Assembly (NCBI GenBank): GCA_020345785.1
Contig: CP070771.1
Span: forward strand, 940,824 to 949,691
Source: Desulfobacterales bacterium
GTDB taxonomy: Bacteria; Desulfobacterota; Desulfobacteria; Desulfobacterales; JAFDCJ01
Direction: 5' to 3'
Length of the DNA stretch: 8,868 bases
Part shown: in pieces, positions 1 to 6,713 of the stretch
How the letters are laid out: every line of letters begins with the position of its first letter
How positions within the stretch are numbered: the stretch's first letter is position 1
The notes under the pieces: model-generated
Databases searched by the model: none
The model's input: the letters and a program-made list of their open reading frames with translations, nothing else
Told to the model about the DNA's origin: nothing
Made by a program: the position numbers and the translations under genes

Positions 1-21
1 CTCGAAATCCGAAACAAATTC

Positions 22-35
22 AAAATTCGAATTTT
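22..35. repeat. 14-bp perfect palindrome, AT-rich
   Basis: AAAATTCGAATTTT reads identically on both strands and lies in the 106 AT-rich bases after the stop codon of the GntR gene. It has no loop and no GC-rich stem, so it is not a convincing terminator. It could be a protein-binding site for whatever lies left of the window, or chance in AT-rich DNA. Apart from this the first 106 bases hold no recognisable gene. Confidence 0.3.
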
Positions 36-106
36 CTAATGCTCAAAACAACAAAATTATAAAATTATTTGGGCACATATTTACAAAATATAGACCGCTG
101 ATTTTA

Positions 107-844
107 CTATTCTCGGATAGTGGGTAAGCTATCCCTTTCCCTCTTTTTCATATAGCGGCTAAAACGCTGCACGTGGTTTTCAGCCAGTCTGCGGGCCCGA
201 TCCGCCCGGCCCTCTTCAATGGCTGCAACAATGGCGCACAAATCCTGATAGTTTTCTTGGAGCTCGGGTTCTTCCATGGAAAGAAATCGATCGTAGTACC
301 GATGGATGTTGTCGTGGATTGAGTGCAGCACCGAAATGTAGATGGGATTGCCGGTAATTTCGGCCATTGCCATATGGATTTGTTTGTCAATATCTATAAA
401 GGCATTGCGCCGTGAACGTCCCTTCGCGACACATTTGTGAGCTTTGGCCAGCAGTTGTTTGAGATTTTGAATATCTTTTTTTGCGTGCTTTACGGCCGCA
501 TGAGCGGCAATAATGCCCTCCACGTCCTCTCTGAATTGGGCTAAATGATTTAGCGAAACCTGTTGCGAGCGGATTAAAAGGCCCAGGCTTTCACTGACTT
601 GTTCGGTGTCGACCGCTTTGACAACGGATCCGCCGCCGACGCCCAGTTTGATGGCAATCAGCCCTTTTTGTTCCAGGACCCGCAGCGCCTCACGCAGGGT
701 GCCGCGGCTGATATTGAACATCGCCTTCAACTCACGTTCGGCCGGCAGGGTTTGACCGGCTTTTAACCGACCGTCGAAAATCGCCTCCTGAATTTGTGCG
801 ACAACATCCTGAAACACTTTGGTTTGTTTGGCGGCTTGGAACAT
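107..844 (-). CDS. FadR/FCD-type GntR-family transcriptional regulator
   Basis: This is a 245-aa regulator that should bind DNA as a dimer and release or change affinity on binding a small carboxylate-like ligand. Residues about 10-75 form the GntR winged helix-turn-helix, with the hallmark LPAERELKAMFNISRGTLREA (from L33) and a glycine-rich wing (KLGVGGGSVV, 66-75). Residues about 95-230 are the all-helical FCD ligand domain. Of the usual metal ligands, D153 and H157 (DKQIH, before ITGNP) and H224 are visible. The position that is normally the His of an 'EH' motif appears to be L202, so the metal site may be incomplete; this alignment is from memory. The start is supported by AGAGG five bases before the ATG. 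The gene follows the diguanylate cyclase gene on the same strand after 179 nt but has its own promoter and operator, which implies autoregulation. The ligand and regulon are unknown; FCD regulators often control uptake and catabolism of organic or amino acids, so the nearby importer is a candidate target. Confidence 0.93.
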   Translation of the reverse strand: MFQAAKQTKVFQDVVAQIQEAIFDGRLKAGQTLPAERELKAMFNISRGTLREALRVLEQKGLIAIKLGVGGGSVVKAVDTEQVSESLGLLIRSQQVSLNHLAQFREDVEGIIAAHAAVKHAKKDIQNLKQLLAKAHKCVAKGRSRRNAFIDIDKQIHMAMAEITGNPIYISVLHSIHDNIHRYYDRFLSMEEPELQENYQDLCAIVAAIEEGRADRARRLAENHVQRFSRYMKKRERDSLPTIRE

Positions 845-899
845 ACAGTCCTCTCCCGCTATTTTGGATCAGCGTCGGGCGGCCATATTTTATTGTTAG

Positions 900-914
900 A
901 ATGGTTAGACCATT
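900..914. promoter_or_regulatory. Likely FCD/GntR operator (autoregulatory)
   Basis: AATGGT-TAG-ACCATT is a perfect inverted repeat with 6-bp arms and a 3-bp centre. It fits the TNGTNNNACNA pattern known for FadR-subfamily GntR regulators. It lies 56-70 bp upstream of the GntR start codon and overlaps the -10/+1 region of that gene's promoter, where a bound dimer would block RNA polymerase. The match to family consensus and the position are seen; binding by this protein is inferred. Confidence 0.65.
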
Positions 915-944
915 ATAATTATCTCATTTTCGCCAACATGTCAA
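912..944 (-). promoter_or_regulatory. Promoter of the GntR regulator gene
   Basis: Read on the minus strand, a perfect -35 TTGACA (939-944) is followed after 15 bp by GATAAT (918-923) and, a little further, by TATAAT (912-917, 21 bp from the -35). No single pair has ideal 17-bp spacing, so the exact -10 is uncertain, but consensus hexamers on the correct strand 70-100 bp before the GntR start make a sigma-70 promoter likely. Confidence 0.55.
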
Positions 945-1023
945 CTCGATCTTGGATATTGTATGCGGTATTGGAGAGAAAGTGGGGAGTGGGGCCGATA
1001 TTGGCTCGACCGCAAAAGTTCAT

Positions 1024-2145
1024 TTAGGCAAAACTGCCCAAACCATTTTCACAAATTATCTTAATTTTATTGCGGCCGTCTCGTTTGGCGCCGTACAATG
1101 CTTGGTCGGCCGCTGTAATCAGAGAATCCGGTTCAATGGTATGGTTAGGAGAGGCTGTGGCCAATCCCATGCTAATGGTGATGGAAAAGGTCTGTCCCGG
1201 TATGATGAATAAATCACGGGCAATCGATAATCTGATGCGCTCTGCAACCACTGTGCCGTCTTCTGGATCACATTCAGGCAAAACCACCAAAAATTCTTCG
1301 CCGCCTATTCTTCCGGCCGCATCATAGGGCCGAATACAGTCCTTCAGTCTTCTGGCGGTTTCTACTAGAACTGCATCCCCTATGTTGTGCCCGTAAGTGT
1401 CATTAATGCTCTTAAAATGATCAATGTCGGCCAAGATAATTGTTATCGGCTTACCCGTCCGTTTGATGCGGGATATTTCCCGCCTTAAGACGTCAAATAT
1501 GGCTCTGCGGTTCAACAGTTCCGTAAGAGAATCATGAGAGGCCTGATATTCGAGCTTTTTATAAGCCTTGCGCAATTCCGCCGTTCGCATTTCCACCATC
1601 GCTTCCAAATTCTGGTTTAGAGCCTGCGTCATTTTTTCGGCTTTCCATCTGGCGGCCAGCGTTGAGGCAAATTGACGGATTTCATAGGGATGAAAGGGCT
1701 TTTGAAGATAAAGCAATCGATCCGGAGGTGGCACCCGCTTTTCAATTTCAACCGGGTCAATATCGTCGAATCCGGTAACCATCACCATCTGGATATTGGG
1801 GCAAATCGCACGAATATTCTCGGCTGTCCAAATTCCGTCGAAGTCCGGCATTCGGATGTCGATAAAGGCCATGGAAAATAAATCATGGTCGCCAACAGCG
1901 GCGCGAACAGCTTCGACTGCATCCTTGCCGTTGTCGCACAGCGTCAAATGATATCGTTGGTTGTTCGATTCTGCTATAGAACCGCTTGCACCTGCTTCAT
2001 TGTCGATATCCTCTCTTTCGCGATCAATGGCATCAGAGGGGAAATTGAGGGATTTATGAGTCAGTATATTCCGATATAGGTCAAGAATGACTATATCGTT
2101 ATCAACTATCAGAACTTTAACCGGCCCATTCACAATACCTGACAT
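1024..2145 (-). CDS. Response regulator with REC and GGDEF domains (diguanylate cyclase)
   Basis: This 373-aa cytoplasmic protein should make cyclic di-GMP from two GTP under control of phosphorylation. The REC domain (about 9-165) has the acidic pair D15/D17, phospho-acceptor D96 (AFIDIRMPDFDG), switch T124 and K149 followed by P150. Residues about 31-65 are extra, charged and glycine/serine-rich compared with a standard REC domain, inserted between helix 1 and strand 2. A helical, probably coiled-coil linker (about 165-200) joins it to GGDEF (about 203-365). There the signature is GGEEF (281-285), metal-binding D240, substrate residues N248/D249, and an RPYD inhibitory I-site at 272-275, exactly five residues before GGEEF. 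It therefore looks catalytically active and product-inhibited. The ATG at 2145 has only a weak, distant GGGGGA as ribosome-binding site. No histidine kinase gene is in the window, so it is an orphan regulator here. The GntR gene follows on the same strand. Confidence 0.95.
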   Translation of the reverse strand: MSGIVNGPVKVLIVDNDIVILDLYRNILTHKSLNFPSDAIDREREDIDNEAGASGSIAESNNQRYHLTLCDNGKDAVEAVRAAVGDHDLFSMAFIDIRMPDFDGIWTAENIRAICPNIQMVMVTGFDDIDPVEIEKRVPPPDRLLYLQKPFHPYEIRQFASTLAARWKAEKMTQALNQNLEAMVEMRTAELRKAYKKLEYQASHDSLTELLNRRAIFDVLRREISRIKRTGKPITIILADIDHFKSINDTYGHNIGDAVLVETARRLKDCIRPYDAAGRIGGEEFLVVLPECDPEDGTVVAERIRLSIARDLFIIPGQTFSITISMGLATASPNHTIEPDSLITAADQALYGAKRDGRNKIKIICENGLGSFA

Positions 2146-2242
2146 AATTATTTTTCCCCCGCTGCGAGATCAACTTTTCTTATACTGAAATGTAATTGCA
2201 TCCATGGCCTGTTGGCGGATATTCAAAACATGCAGTTTGAGT

Positions 2243-2272
2243 ATTATAACTGACACCGGATCGTTATCTGAA
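2243..2272 (-). promoter_or_regulatory. Possible promoter of the REC-GGDEF gene
   Basis: On the minus strand a perfect TATAAT (2243-2248) is preceded after 18 bp by TTCAGA (2267-2272), four of six matches to the -35 consensus. It would give a leader of roughly 90 nt before the ATG at 2145. In AT-rich DNA a TATAAT can occur by chance, so this is tentative. Confidence 0.35.
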
Positions 2273-2408
2273 ATTTAACCTGGCAATTTAATGTAATCGG
2301 AACTTTTAAATATTTCTTTAATAATTATTATGGTTATCCGGAAAGACCAAGTTGAATTACTGCTATCTATTTTATCCCCTTCCCTCAATCTCTCTCGCCA
2401 GGTAATTA

Positions 2409-2421
2409 TCGGATTTTCCGA
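2409..2421. promoter_or_regulatory. Operator-like inverted repeat before dppA
   Basis: TCGGA-TTT-TCCGA is a perfect 5-bp-arm inverted repeat with a 3-bp spacer. It ends five bases before the predicted dppA -35 hexamer, a position that would suit an activator or a repressor. The cognate protein is unknown, and the short arms mean chance cannot be excluded. Confidence 0.3.
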
Positions 2422-2426
2422 GGTTA

Positions 2427-2455
2427 TTGACACATAACTCATCTTTTGCCATAGT
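2427..2455 (+). promoter_or_regulatory. Promoter of dppA
   Basis: A perfect -35 TTGACA (2427-2432), the ideal 17-bp spacer, then CATAGT (2450-2455; four of six matches to TATAAT). Transcription would start near 2462, giving a leader of about 50 nt to the dppA ATG. Confidence 0.55.
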
Positions 2456-2514
2456 ACGCCGGGATTTGAACCTAAAATATATTTGCTTGAAATTGGGATT
2501 ATAGGTGCTTGAGA

Positions 2515-3312
2515 ATGAAAGTATACATTAGTGCCGACATCGAAGGGATCACCGGTGTTACTCATTGGGATGAGGCCGACAGGCTTAAATCCGATTATAA
2601 CGAATTTCGTGAACAAATGACGGCTGAGGTCTCGGCGGCCTGCGAAGGGGCTTTGCAGGAAGGTGCCTCGGAAATCTGGGTCAAAGACGCGCACGCAACA
2701 GCGAGAAATCTCATAGCCTCCAAGTTGCCGAAGGAAACGCGGCTCATCCGGGGCTGGAGCGGTCACCCGTTTTCTATGGTACAGGAGCTTGATGAAAGCT
2801 TTCACGCCATACTGATGATCGGTTATCACTCGAAAGCCGGCTCCGCCGCCAATCCACTGGCCCATACCTTTGCGGGAAAAATAGCCGGTCTAAAAATCAA
2901 CGGGCGCTATGCCTCGGAACTGCAAATGCATGCTTATGCCGCCGCCACCGTCAATGTGCCGCTGGTATTCGTATCGGGTGATGACGGAATTTGTAGAGAA
3001 GCCGCATCACTGATTCCAAATATCACCACCCTGGCCGTTAAACAGGGTATGGGAGACGCAACCATCAATATCCATCCCCATCTTGCGGTAGAAAAAATCC
3101 GGCAGGCTGTAAAAATCGCACTCCAGGGTGATGTGTCAAAATGCCGCCTGTCGCTGCCCGATCAATTTACGGTTGAAATCACCTACAGGGATCATCCTCT
3201 GGCCCTTAAAGCATCATTTTTTCCAGGAGCCGAATCAGTGCAGCCGCACACCATTCGTTTCGAATCGGAGGATTATTTTGAAGTCCTGAGACTGTTCGCC
3301 TTTGTTTTATAA
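2515..3312 (+). CDS. dppA: D-aminopeptidase, M55 family (DppA)
   Basis: This 265-aa zinc peptidase is expected to remove N-terminal D-amino acids from short peptides in the cytoplasm, as Bacillus DppA does in a self-compartmentalising ring. The metal ligands of the family are in place: D8 and E10 (SADIEG), H60 (KDAH), H105 (GYH) and E135 (SEL), with the catalytic-type H117 (AHTF). Conserved HPFSMVQELD and VFVSGDDGICREA blocks support the call. A TTG six bases upstream also opens the frame, but AGGTG at 2503-2507 is 7 nt from the ATG and only 1 nt from the TTG, so the ATG is chosen. The protein is slightly shorter at the C-terminus than B. subtilis DppA. It is transcribed toward livF with stop codons 2 nt apart. 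Proximity to an amino-acid-type importer suggests a role in scavenging D-amino-acid peptides or cell-wall products; substrate is inferred, fold and active site are clear. Confidence 0.93.
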   Translation: MKVYISADIEGITGVTHWDEADRLKSDYNEFREQMTAEVSAACEGALQEGASEIWVKDAHATARNLIASKLPKETRLIRGWSGHPFSMVQELDESFHAILMIGYHSKAGSAANPLAHTFAGKIAGLKINGRYASELQMHAYAAATVNVPLVFVSGDDGICREAASLIPNITTLAVKQGMGDATINIHPHLAVEKIRQAVKIALQGDVSKCRLSLPDQFTVEITYRDHPLALKASFFPGAESVQPHTIRFESEDYFEVLRLFAFVL

Positions 3313-3314
3313 CG

Positions 3315-4019
3315 TTAGAGGGTCAGATAGGTCTTGTAGGCCGCTTCATCCTTTTGAAACTCTTCCACTTTTCCCTCGTAACGCACCTCTCCCTTCTCAA
3401 GAATATACAGGCGGTCACTGAGATCCAAAGCAAACTTTGTGTTCTGTTCACTGATAAGAATCGTCATTCCTTCATCTTTCAGGATGGAGATCTGTTGTCC
3501 CAGATGTTTGATCACTACGGGGGCTAAGCCTTCAGAGGGTTCGTCTAAAAGAAGCAGCTGCGGGTTGCCCATGAGGGCCCGCGCAATGGTCAGCATCTGT
3601 TGCTCCCCGCCGCTGAGAAATCCCCCCCGGCGATTGCGAAGCGCCTCGAGCGCCGGAAATAGCTCAAACACTCTTTCTATCGTCCAACCCATGCCTTTTC
3701 TCCCGCCAGGTTTGACGGCCACATCCAGATTTTCCCAAACCGTCAGGTCGGAGAAAATCCGTCGATCTTCCCAGACGAACCCAATTCCCATCCGAGCGAT
3801 TTGGTGAGAGGACTTGCCGGCTATTTCTTCGCCTTTCCACCGGATGGATCCGGTGTAAGGCGGGGTGAGGCCCATAATGGACCTTAAAGTGGTGGTTTTC
3901 CCGACGCCGTTTCTGCCCAGCAGACAAACGATCTCACCTTCAGCAACCTTCAGGGAGACCCCGAACAAAATCCGGCTCAACCCGTAGGCGCTGTAAATCT
4001 TGTTGACTTCTAAAATCAC
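3315..4019 (-). CDS. livF: Branched-chain amino acid-type ABC transporter, ATP-binding protein LivF
   Basis: This 234-aa ATPase is one of two nucleotide-binding subunits that drive the LivHM permease from the cytoplasmic face. Walker A is GRNGVGKTT (35-43), the ABC signature is LSGGEQQ (135-141), and Walker B is LLLLDEP ending near 161, followed by SEGLAP. As usual for LivF, the Q-loop position carries E84 rather than Gln and the H-loop position carries Q192 (SEQN) rather than His. W83 replaces the proline usual in the 'VPEDRRIF' block. The start is GTG at 4019, confirmed by GGAG 7 nt upstream and by the GTGA overlap with the livG stop, so its translation depends on livG. It is the last gene of the transporter operon, and its stop is 2 nt from that of the convergent dppA gene with no terminator between. 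Family assignment is secure; the transported solute is not. Confidence 0.95.
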   Translation of the reverse strand: MILEVNKIYSAYGLSRILFGVSLKVAEGEIVCLLGRNGVGKTTTLRSIMGLTPPYTGSIRWKGEEIAGKSSHQIARMGIGFVWEDRRIFSDLTVWENLDVAVKPGGRKGMGWTIERVFELFPALEALRNRRGGFLSGGEQQMLTIARALMGNPQLLLLDEPSEGLAPVVIKHLGQQISILKDEGMTILISEQNTKFALDLSDRLYILEKGEVRYEGKVEEFQKDEAAYKTYLTL

Positions 4020-4756
4020 GGCACTTCTCCCAGATAGGCTCTTTGAACATCAAGATTGCTGCGCACTTCCTCCGGCTTGCCTTCGCAAATTATCTGCCCC
4101 TGATGCAAAACTAGAATCCGTTCCGAAATCGAAAAGACCACTGCCATGTCGTGTTCGGTAAACAGCAGCGTGAGTCCTTTTTCACGGGCGATTCGTCCGA
4201 TCAGTTCGATGGTGGCATTGGTTTCCCTGGCGGACATCCCGGAGGTCGGCTCATCCAAAAGCAGCATTTTAGGCTCACTCGCCAGGGCAATCCCCAGCTC
4301 GAGCTGTTTTTGAAATCCATAGGACAGGGAACCACTCATCTCCCGGCTGAGTTCCTGCAAACCGACTTTTTCCAGAATCTCCTCGGTTTCTTCGCGGAAA
4401 AGTGATCCTACAGGGGTGAGGAAGTTAAAACCCTGCCGCCGGTACGCCAGGACGGCGGCCTGAATATTTTCAAAAACCGTTAAACGGGGGAAGATATTAC
4501 TGCGCTGGAAGGAGCGGCCCATCCCGAGCCGGCATATCTTGTAGGCATGCATATGGGAGATGTCGATGCCGTCGAAAACCACTTCTCCTTCATCTAAGGG
4601 GAGATGCCCGGTAATAAGGTTGAAAAGGGTGCTTTTCCCGGCTCCGTTAGGACCGATGATGGCGCAGAGCTCTTCTTTTTCGATCCCAAAGCTGACCCCG
4701 TTTACCGCCACAAAACCGTCAAAGGATTTCTTGACATTTTCGACGCTCAGGATCAT
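4016..4756 (-). CDS. livG: Branched-chain amino acid-type ABC transporter, ATP-binding protein LivG
   Basis: This 246-aa ATPase partners LivF. Walker A is GPNGAGKST (35-43), the Q-loop Gln is Q84 (RSFQRSNIFP), the signature is the LivG-style LSYGFQKQLELG (from 144), Walker B is MLLLDEPTSGM (164-174, D168/E169), and the H-loop is EHDM with H202. Unlike LivF it therefore keeps both canonical Q- and H-loop residues. The same frame stays open far upstream into livM, but that extension is antisense-like low-complexity sequence. The ATG at 4756 starts the conserved ILSVENVKKSF block, has AGAGG 6 nt upstream, and overlaps the livM stop as ATGA, which signals translational coupling. It overlaps livF by GTGA at the other end. 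Confidence 0.95.
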   Translation of the reverse strand: MILSVENVKKSFDGFVAVNGVSFGIEKEELCAIIGPNGAGKSTLFNLITGHLPLDEGEVVFDGIDISHMHAYKICRLGMGRSFQRSNIFPRLTVFENIQAAVLAYRRQGFNFLTPVGSLFREETEEILEKVGLQELSREMSGSLSYGFQKQLELGIALASEPKMLLLDEPTSGMSARETNATIELIGRIAREKGLTLLFTEHDMAVVFSISERILVLHQGQIICEGKPEEVRSNLDVQRAYLGEVP

Positions 4757-5679
4757 CTCGCACCTCTGATTCGCGCAAGTTGACTTTGCAGAAATCCCAT
4801 AATGCCTCCGGGAAAGAAAAAAAGGAGCACGGCCAGAAATGTTCCAAGAATAAGCGGCCAATATTGGGTTTGGGAGCCAACCTGCAGTCTTAAATATAAC
4901 AGAACCGCTGCGCCTACGACAGGTCCGTAGAAGCTGTACATCCCCCCCAGGATGGTCATGATGAGCACCTCGGCGGAAGCCGGCCAGAAAAGAAGGTCCG
5001 GAAAGATACTGTGGTTGAAGATTCCGAAGAGCGCCCCCGCAAGCGCCGAGAAGAATCCGGAGATCATAAAAGCAACCAGCTGAAAGAGTTTCACATTGAT
5101 CCCGATGAACTCGGTGCGTTCCGGGTTTTCCCGGATTGTTGTCAGCATGCGGCCGAAGGGGGCATTGACCATTTTGCGAATAATATACAGACAAAGGGCT
5201 ACGATGAGGAAGGTAAAGTAGTAAAAACGGACGGGGGTGTCCAGGTATTGGGGGAAGTCAATTCCGATAAAACCGGTGTCGCCACCCGTCAACGAATTCC
5301 ACTTGAAGACGATCGCCCAGACGATTTGAGAAAAAGCCAGGGTCAGCATGGCAAAATAGATTTTAGTGAGACGGATGCAAAAAAAACCGATGATCAGGGC
5401 CGCCACAGCTCCAAAGACGCCGGCGGCGGCAAAAGCCAACCCAAAGACGACAGATGCCTTTTTCATCAGCAGGGCGCAGGTGTAGGCGCCGATGCCGAAA
5501 AAGGCGGCGTGTCCGAAGGAAACCAGGCCGGTGTAGCCTAATAATAAATTGAGACTCACGGCAAACAGCCCGACAATCATGATGTCGGTCGTCAAGAAAA
5601 CATAGAAACGCGACCCGGATAAGGGGATCAGCAGGACAATCAGGATGAAAGGGATCAAAAACCAGTCTTGCTTTGACAT
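4753..5679 (-). CDS. livM: Branched-chain amino acid-type ABC transporter, permease LivM
   Basis: This 308-aa inner-membrane protein forms the translocation path with LivH. The family block GYTGLVSFGHAAFFGIGAY occupies 49-66, and TGGDTGFIGI (131-140) is the typical LivM periplasmic-loop motif. The stretch IRENPERTEFIGINV (182-196) is the cytoplasmic coupling region that contacts the ATPases. Hydrophobic segments are visible at about 7-22, 33-50, 55-72, 78-101, 107-125, 152-168, 198-222, 236-265 and 273-295, matching the usual many-span topology. The ATG at 5679 lies 6 nt after the livH stop and has only a weak ribosome-binding site (GGTAG), so translation is probably re-initiated from livH. 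The last bases overlap livG by ATGA. Confidence 0.94.
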   Translation of the reverse strand: MSKQDWFLIPFILIVLLIPLSGSRFYVFLTTDIMIVGLFAVSLNLLLGYTGLVSFGHAAFFGIGAYTCALLMKKASVVFGLAFAAAGVFGAVAALIIGFFCIRLTKIYFAMLTLAFSQIVWAIVFKWNSLTGGDTGFIGIDFPQYLDTPVRFYYFTFLIVALCLYIIRKMVNAPFGRMLTTIRENPERTEFIGINVKLFQLVAFMISGFFSALAGALFGIFNHSIFPDLLFWPASAEVLIMTILGGMYSFYGPVVGAAVLLYLRLQVGSQTQYWPLILGTFLAVLLFFFPGGIMGFLQSQLARIRGAR

Positions 5680-5685
5680 TTTTAT

Positions 5686-6579
5686 CTACCGTTGCAAGGG
5701 TCTTCCCAACAAACCCCAGGGGCGCAGAATTAAGACCAGGGCCATCAGGACGTAAATAAATACCAACGACAGCCTGGGAAGAACCAGAATACCCAGCGCA
5801 TATACTTGGCCGACAATGAGGGATCCCAGAAAAGTACCCCAGAAGCTTCCCAATCCGCCGATTACCACCACGATAAACGCATTGACAATGACTTCTACAT
5901 CCATGCCCGGAACGATTGCAGAAACCGGCGAAACCAGGGCACCCCCTAGCCCGGCCAGCCATGCACCGATAAAAAAAACAATCGTAAACAGCCGGTTCAC
6001 GTTTACCCCGAGAGCAGCCAGTGCCTCGCGATCCAGAGCCGCCGCCCGAATCGTCCTGCCCCACCGTGTACGCAGCAGAATAAACCAGAAAAGAAACGCT
6101 AAACAGGGACCCAGCATGATAACGAAAATGTTATATTTGGGAAAATATATTCCCAAAATCTCAACCGCCCCCTTGAGGATCGCCGGCCGGGAGACGGAAA
6201 GCTGGCCGGTTCCCCACAATATCTTGGCAAAGTCGCCGATGATGAGAACCAGCGCGTAGGTAAAAAGAAGCTGATAGAGTTCTTCGCGCTTGTATAAATG
6301 GCGGAGAAACACGGTTTCGATGACGACGCCGAGGACGGCCACAATCAAAGATCCTAAAACCACGGCCAGCCAAAAGTTAGCGGGGGTGTCGATGAAATGG
6401 GAAACAAGATAGTGGGTGAGATAAGCGCCCACCATGTAAAGGGAGCCGTGAGCAAAATTCAGAATCCCCAGGACCCCTAAAATCAGTGAAAGGCCGGATG
6501 CGATCAGAAAAAGAAACATCGCGTAAGTAAGACCGTTCAAAGACTGAACGAGAAGAAAAGAAGGATCAGGAAGGCTCAT
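5686..6579 (-). CDS. livH: Branched-chain amino acid-type ABC transporter, permease LivH
   Basis: This 297-aa inner-membrane permease subunit pairs with LivM. The family hallmark LNFAHGSLYMVGAY is at 40-53. The cytoplasmic coupling segment IRAAALDREALAALGVN is at 177-193, followed by GGLGSFWGTFLGSLIVG (241-257), which is strongly conserved in LivH. About eight hydrophobic segments are visible. The frame is open to a TTG 39 nt upstream, but the residues in between (RQNCRNLRGFAG) are polar and unlike LivH, so the ATG at 6579 is preferred. It is preceded by GGGGA about 10 nt away, a mediocre ribosome-binding site. The gene follows the binding-protein gene after 134 nt, a gap that contains a stable hairpin, so permease expression is probably set lower than that of the binding protein. 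Confidence 0.93.
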   Translation of the reverse strand: MSLPDPSFLLVQSLNGLTYAMFLFLIASGLSLILGVLGILNFAHGSLYMVGAYLTHYLVSHFIDTPANFWLAVVLGSLIVAVLGVVIETVFLRHLYKREELYQLLFTYALVLIIGDFAKILWGTGQLSVSRPAILKGAVEILGIYFPKYNIFVIMLGPCLAFLFWFILLRTRWGRTIRAAALDREALAALGVNVNRLFTIVFFIGAWLAGLGGALVSPVSAIVPGMDVEVIVNAFIVVVIGGLGSFWGTFLGSLIVGQVYALGILVLPRLSLVFIYVLMALVLILRPWGLLGRPLQR

Positions 6580-6654
6580 ACCTGCAAATCCCCGAAGATT
6601 CCGACAATTCTGCCGCAACCGGCGTTTTCACGATGGTTGAAACAGCCGTAACCA

Positions 6655-6689
6655 GCCTGCCCGCCCTCTGTTCTGAAAGGCAGGCAGGC
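6655..6689 (-). promoter_or_regulatory. GC-rich intercistronic hairpin between binding-protein gene and livH
   Basis: In the minus-strand transcript GCCTGCCTGCC (6689-6679) pairs with GGCGGGCAGGC (6665-6655): 11 base pairs including one G-U wobble, with a 13-nt loop. The wobble position pairs only in this strand's RNA. It starts 25 nt after the binding-protein stop codon. There is no U-tract after it, so it is not a standard intrinsic terminator. In other importers such hairpins protect the binding-protein message from 3' decay or attenuate read-through. A weak TGGTT/AACCA stem (6634-6654) follows directly. Confidence 0.6.
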
Positions 6690-6713
6690 GCTTGCATCTG
6701 TCTTTTTGCGGGA

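Larger units (their letters stand above)
2146..2514. other. AT-rich divergent regulatory spacer between the GGDEF and dppA genes
   Basis: This 369-nt stretch has no credible gene; an open frame crossing its right part on the minus strand is antisense to dppA and resembles no protein. It holds candidate promoters in both directions, a TCGGA-TTT-TCCGA inverted repeat (2409-2421) just before the dppA -35, and an AT-only palindrome TAATAATTATTA (2319-2330). Base composition is clearly more AT-rich than the flanking genes, as expected of a divergent promoter region. Confidence 0.7.

Noticed and set aside
994..1005. Imperfect palindrome GCCGATATTGGC after the GGDEF gene
   Set aside because: It has no loop, one mismatch per arm pair and no U-tract, so neither a terminator nor a clear operator.
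2319..2330. Perfect palindrome TAATAATTATTA
   Set aside because: It consists only of A and T in an AT-rich spacer, where such palindromes arise easily, and it has no defined place relative to a promoter.
2275..2865. 196-codon open frame on the minus strand across the dppA promoter region and 5' part of dppA
   Set aside because: It is antisense to a clear gene, crosses a promoter, has no recognisable motifs and has low-complexity AT-derived residues at its end.
4757..5194. 146-residue N-terminal extension of LivG
   Set aside because: It lies inside livM in another frame, looks unlike any LivG, and the ATG at 4756 has a ribosome-binding site and the ATGA overlap.
5363..6064. Long minus-strand open frame across livM and livH
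   Set aside because: It is out of frame with two well-conserved permeases and rich in Cys/Gly/Arg, as expected from a shadow frame of GC-rich membrane genes.
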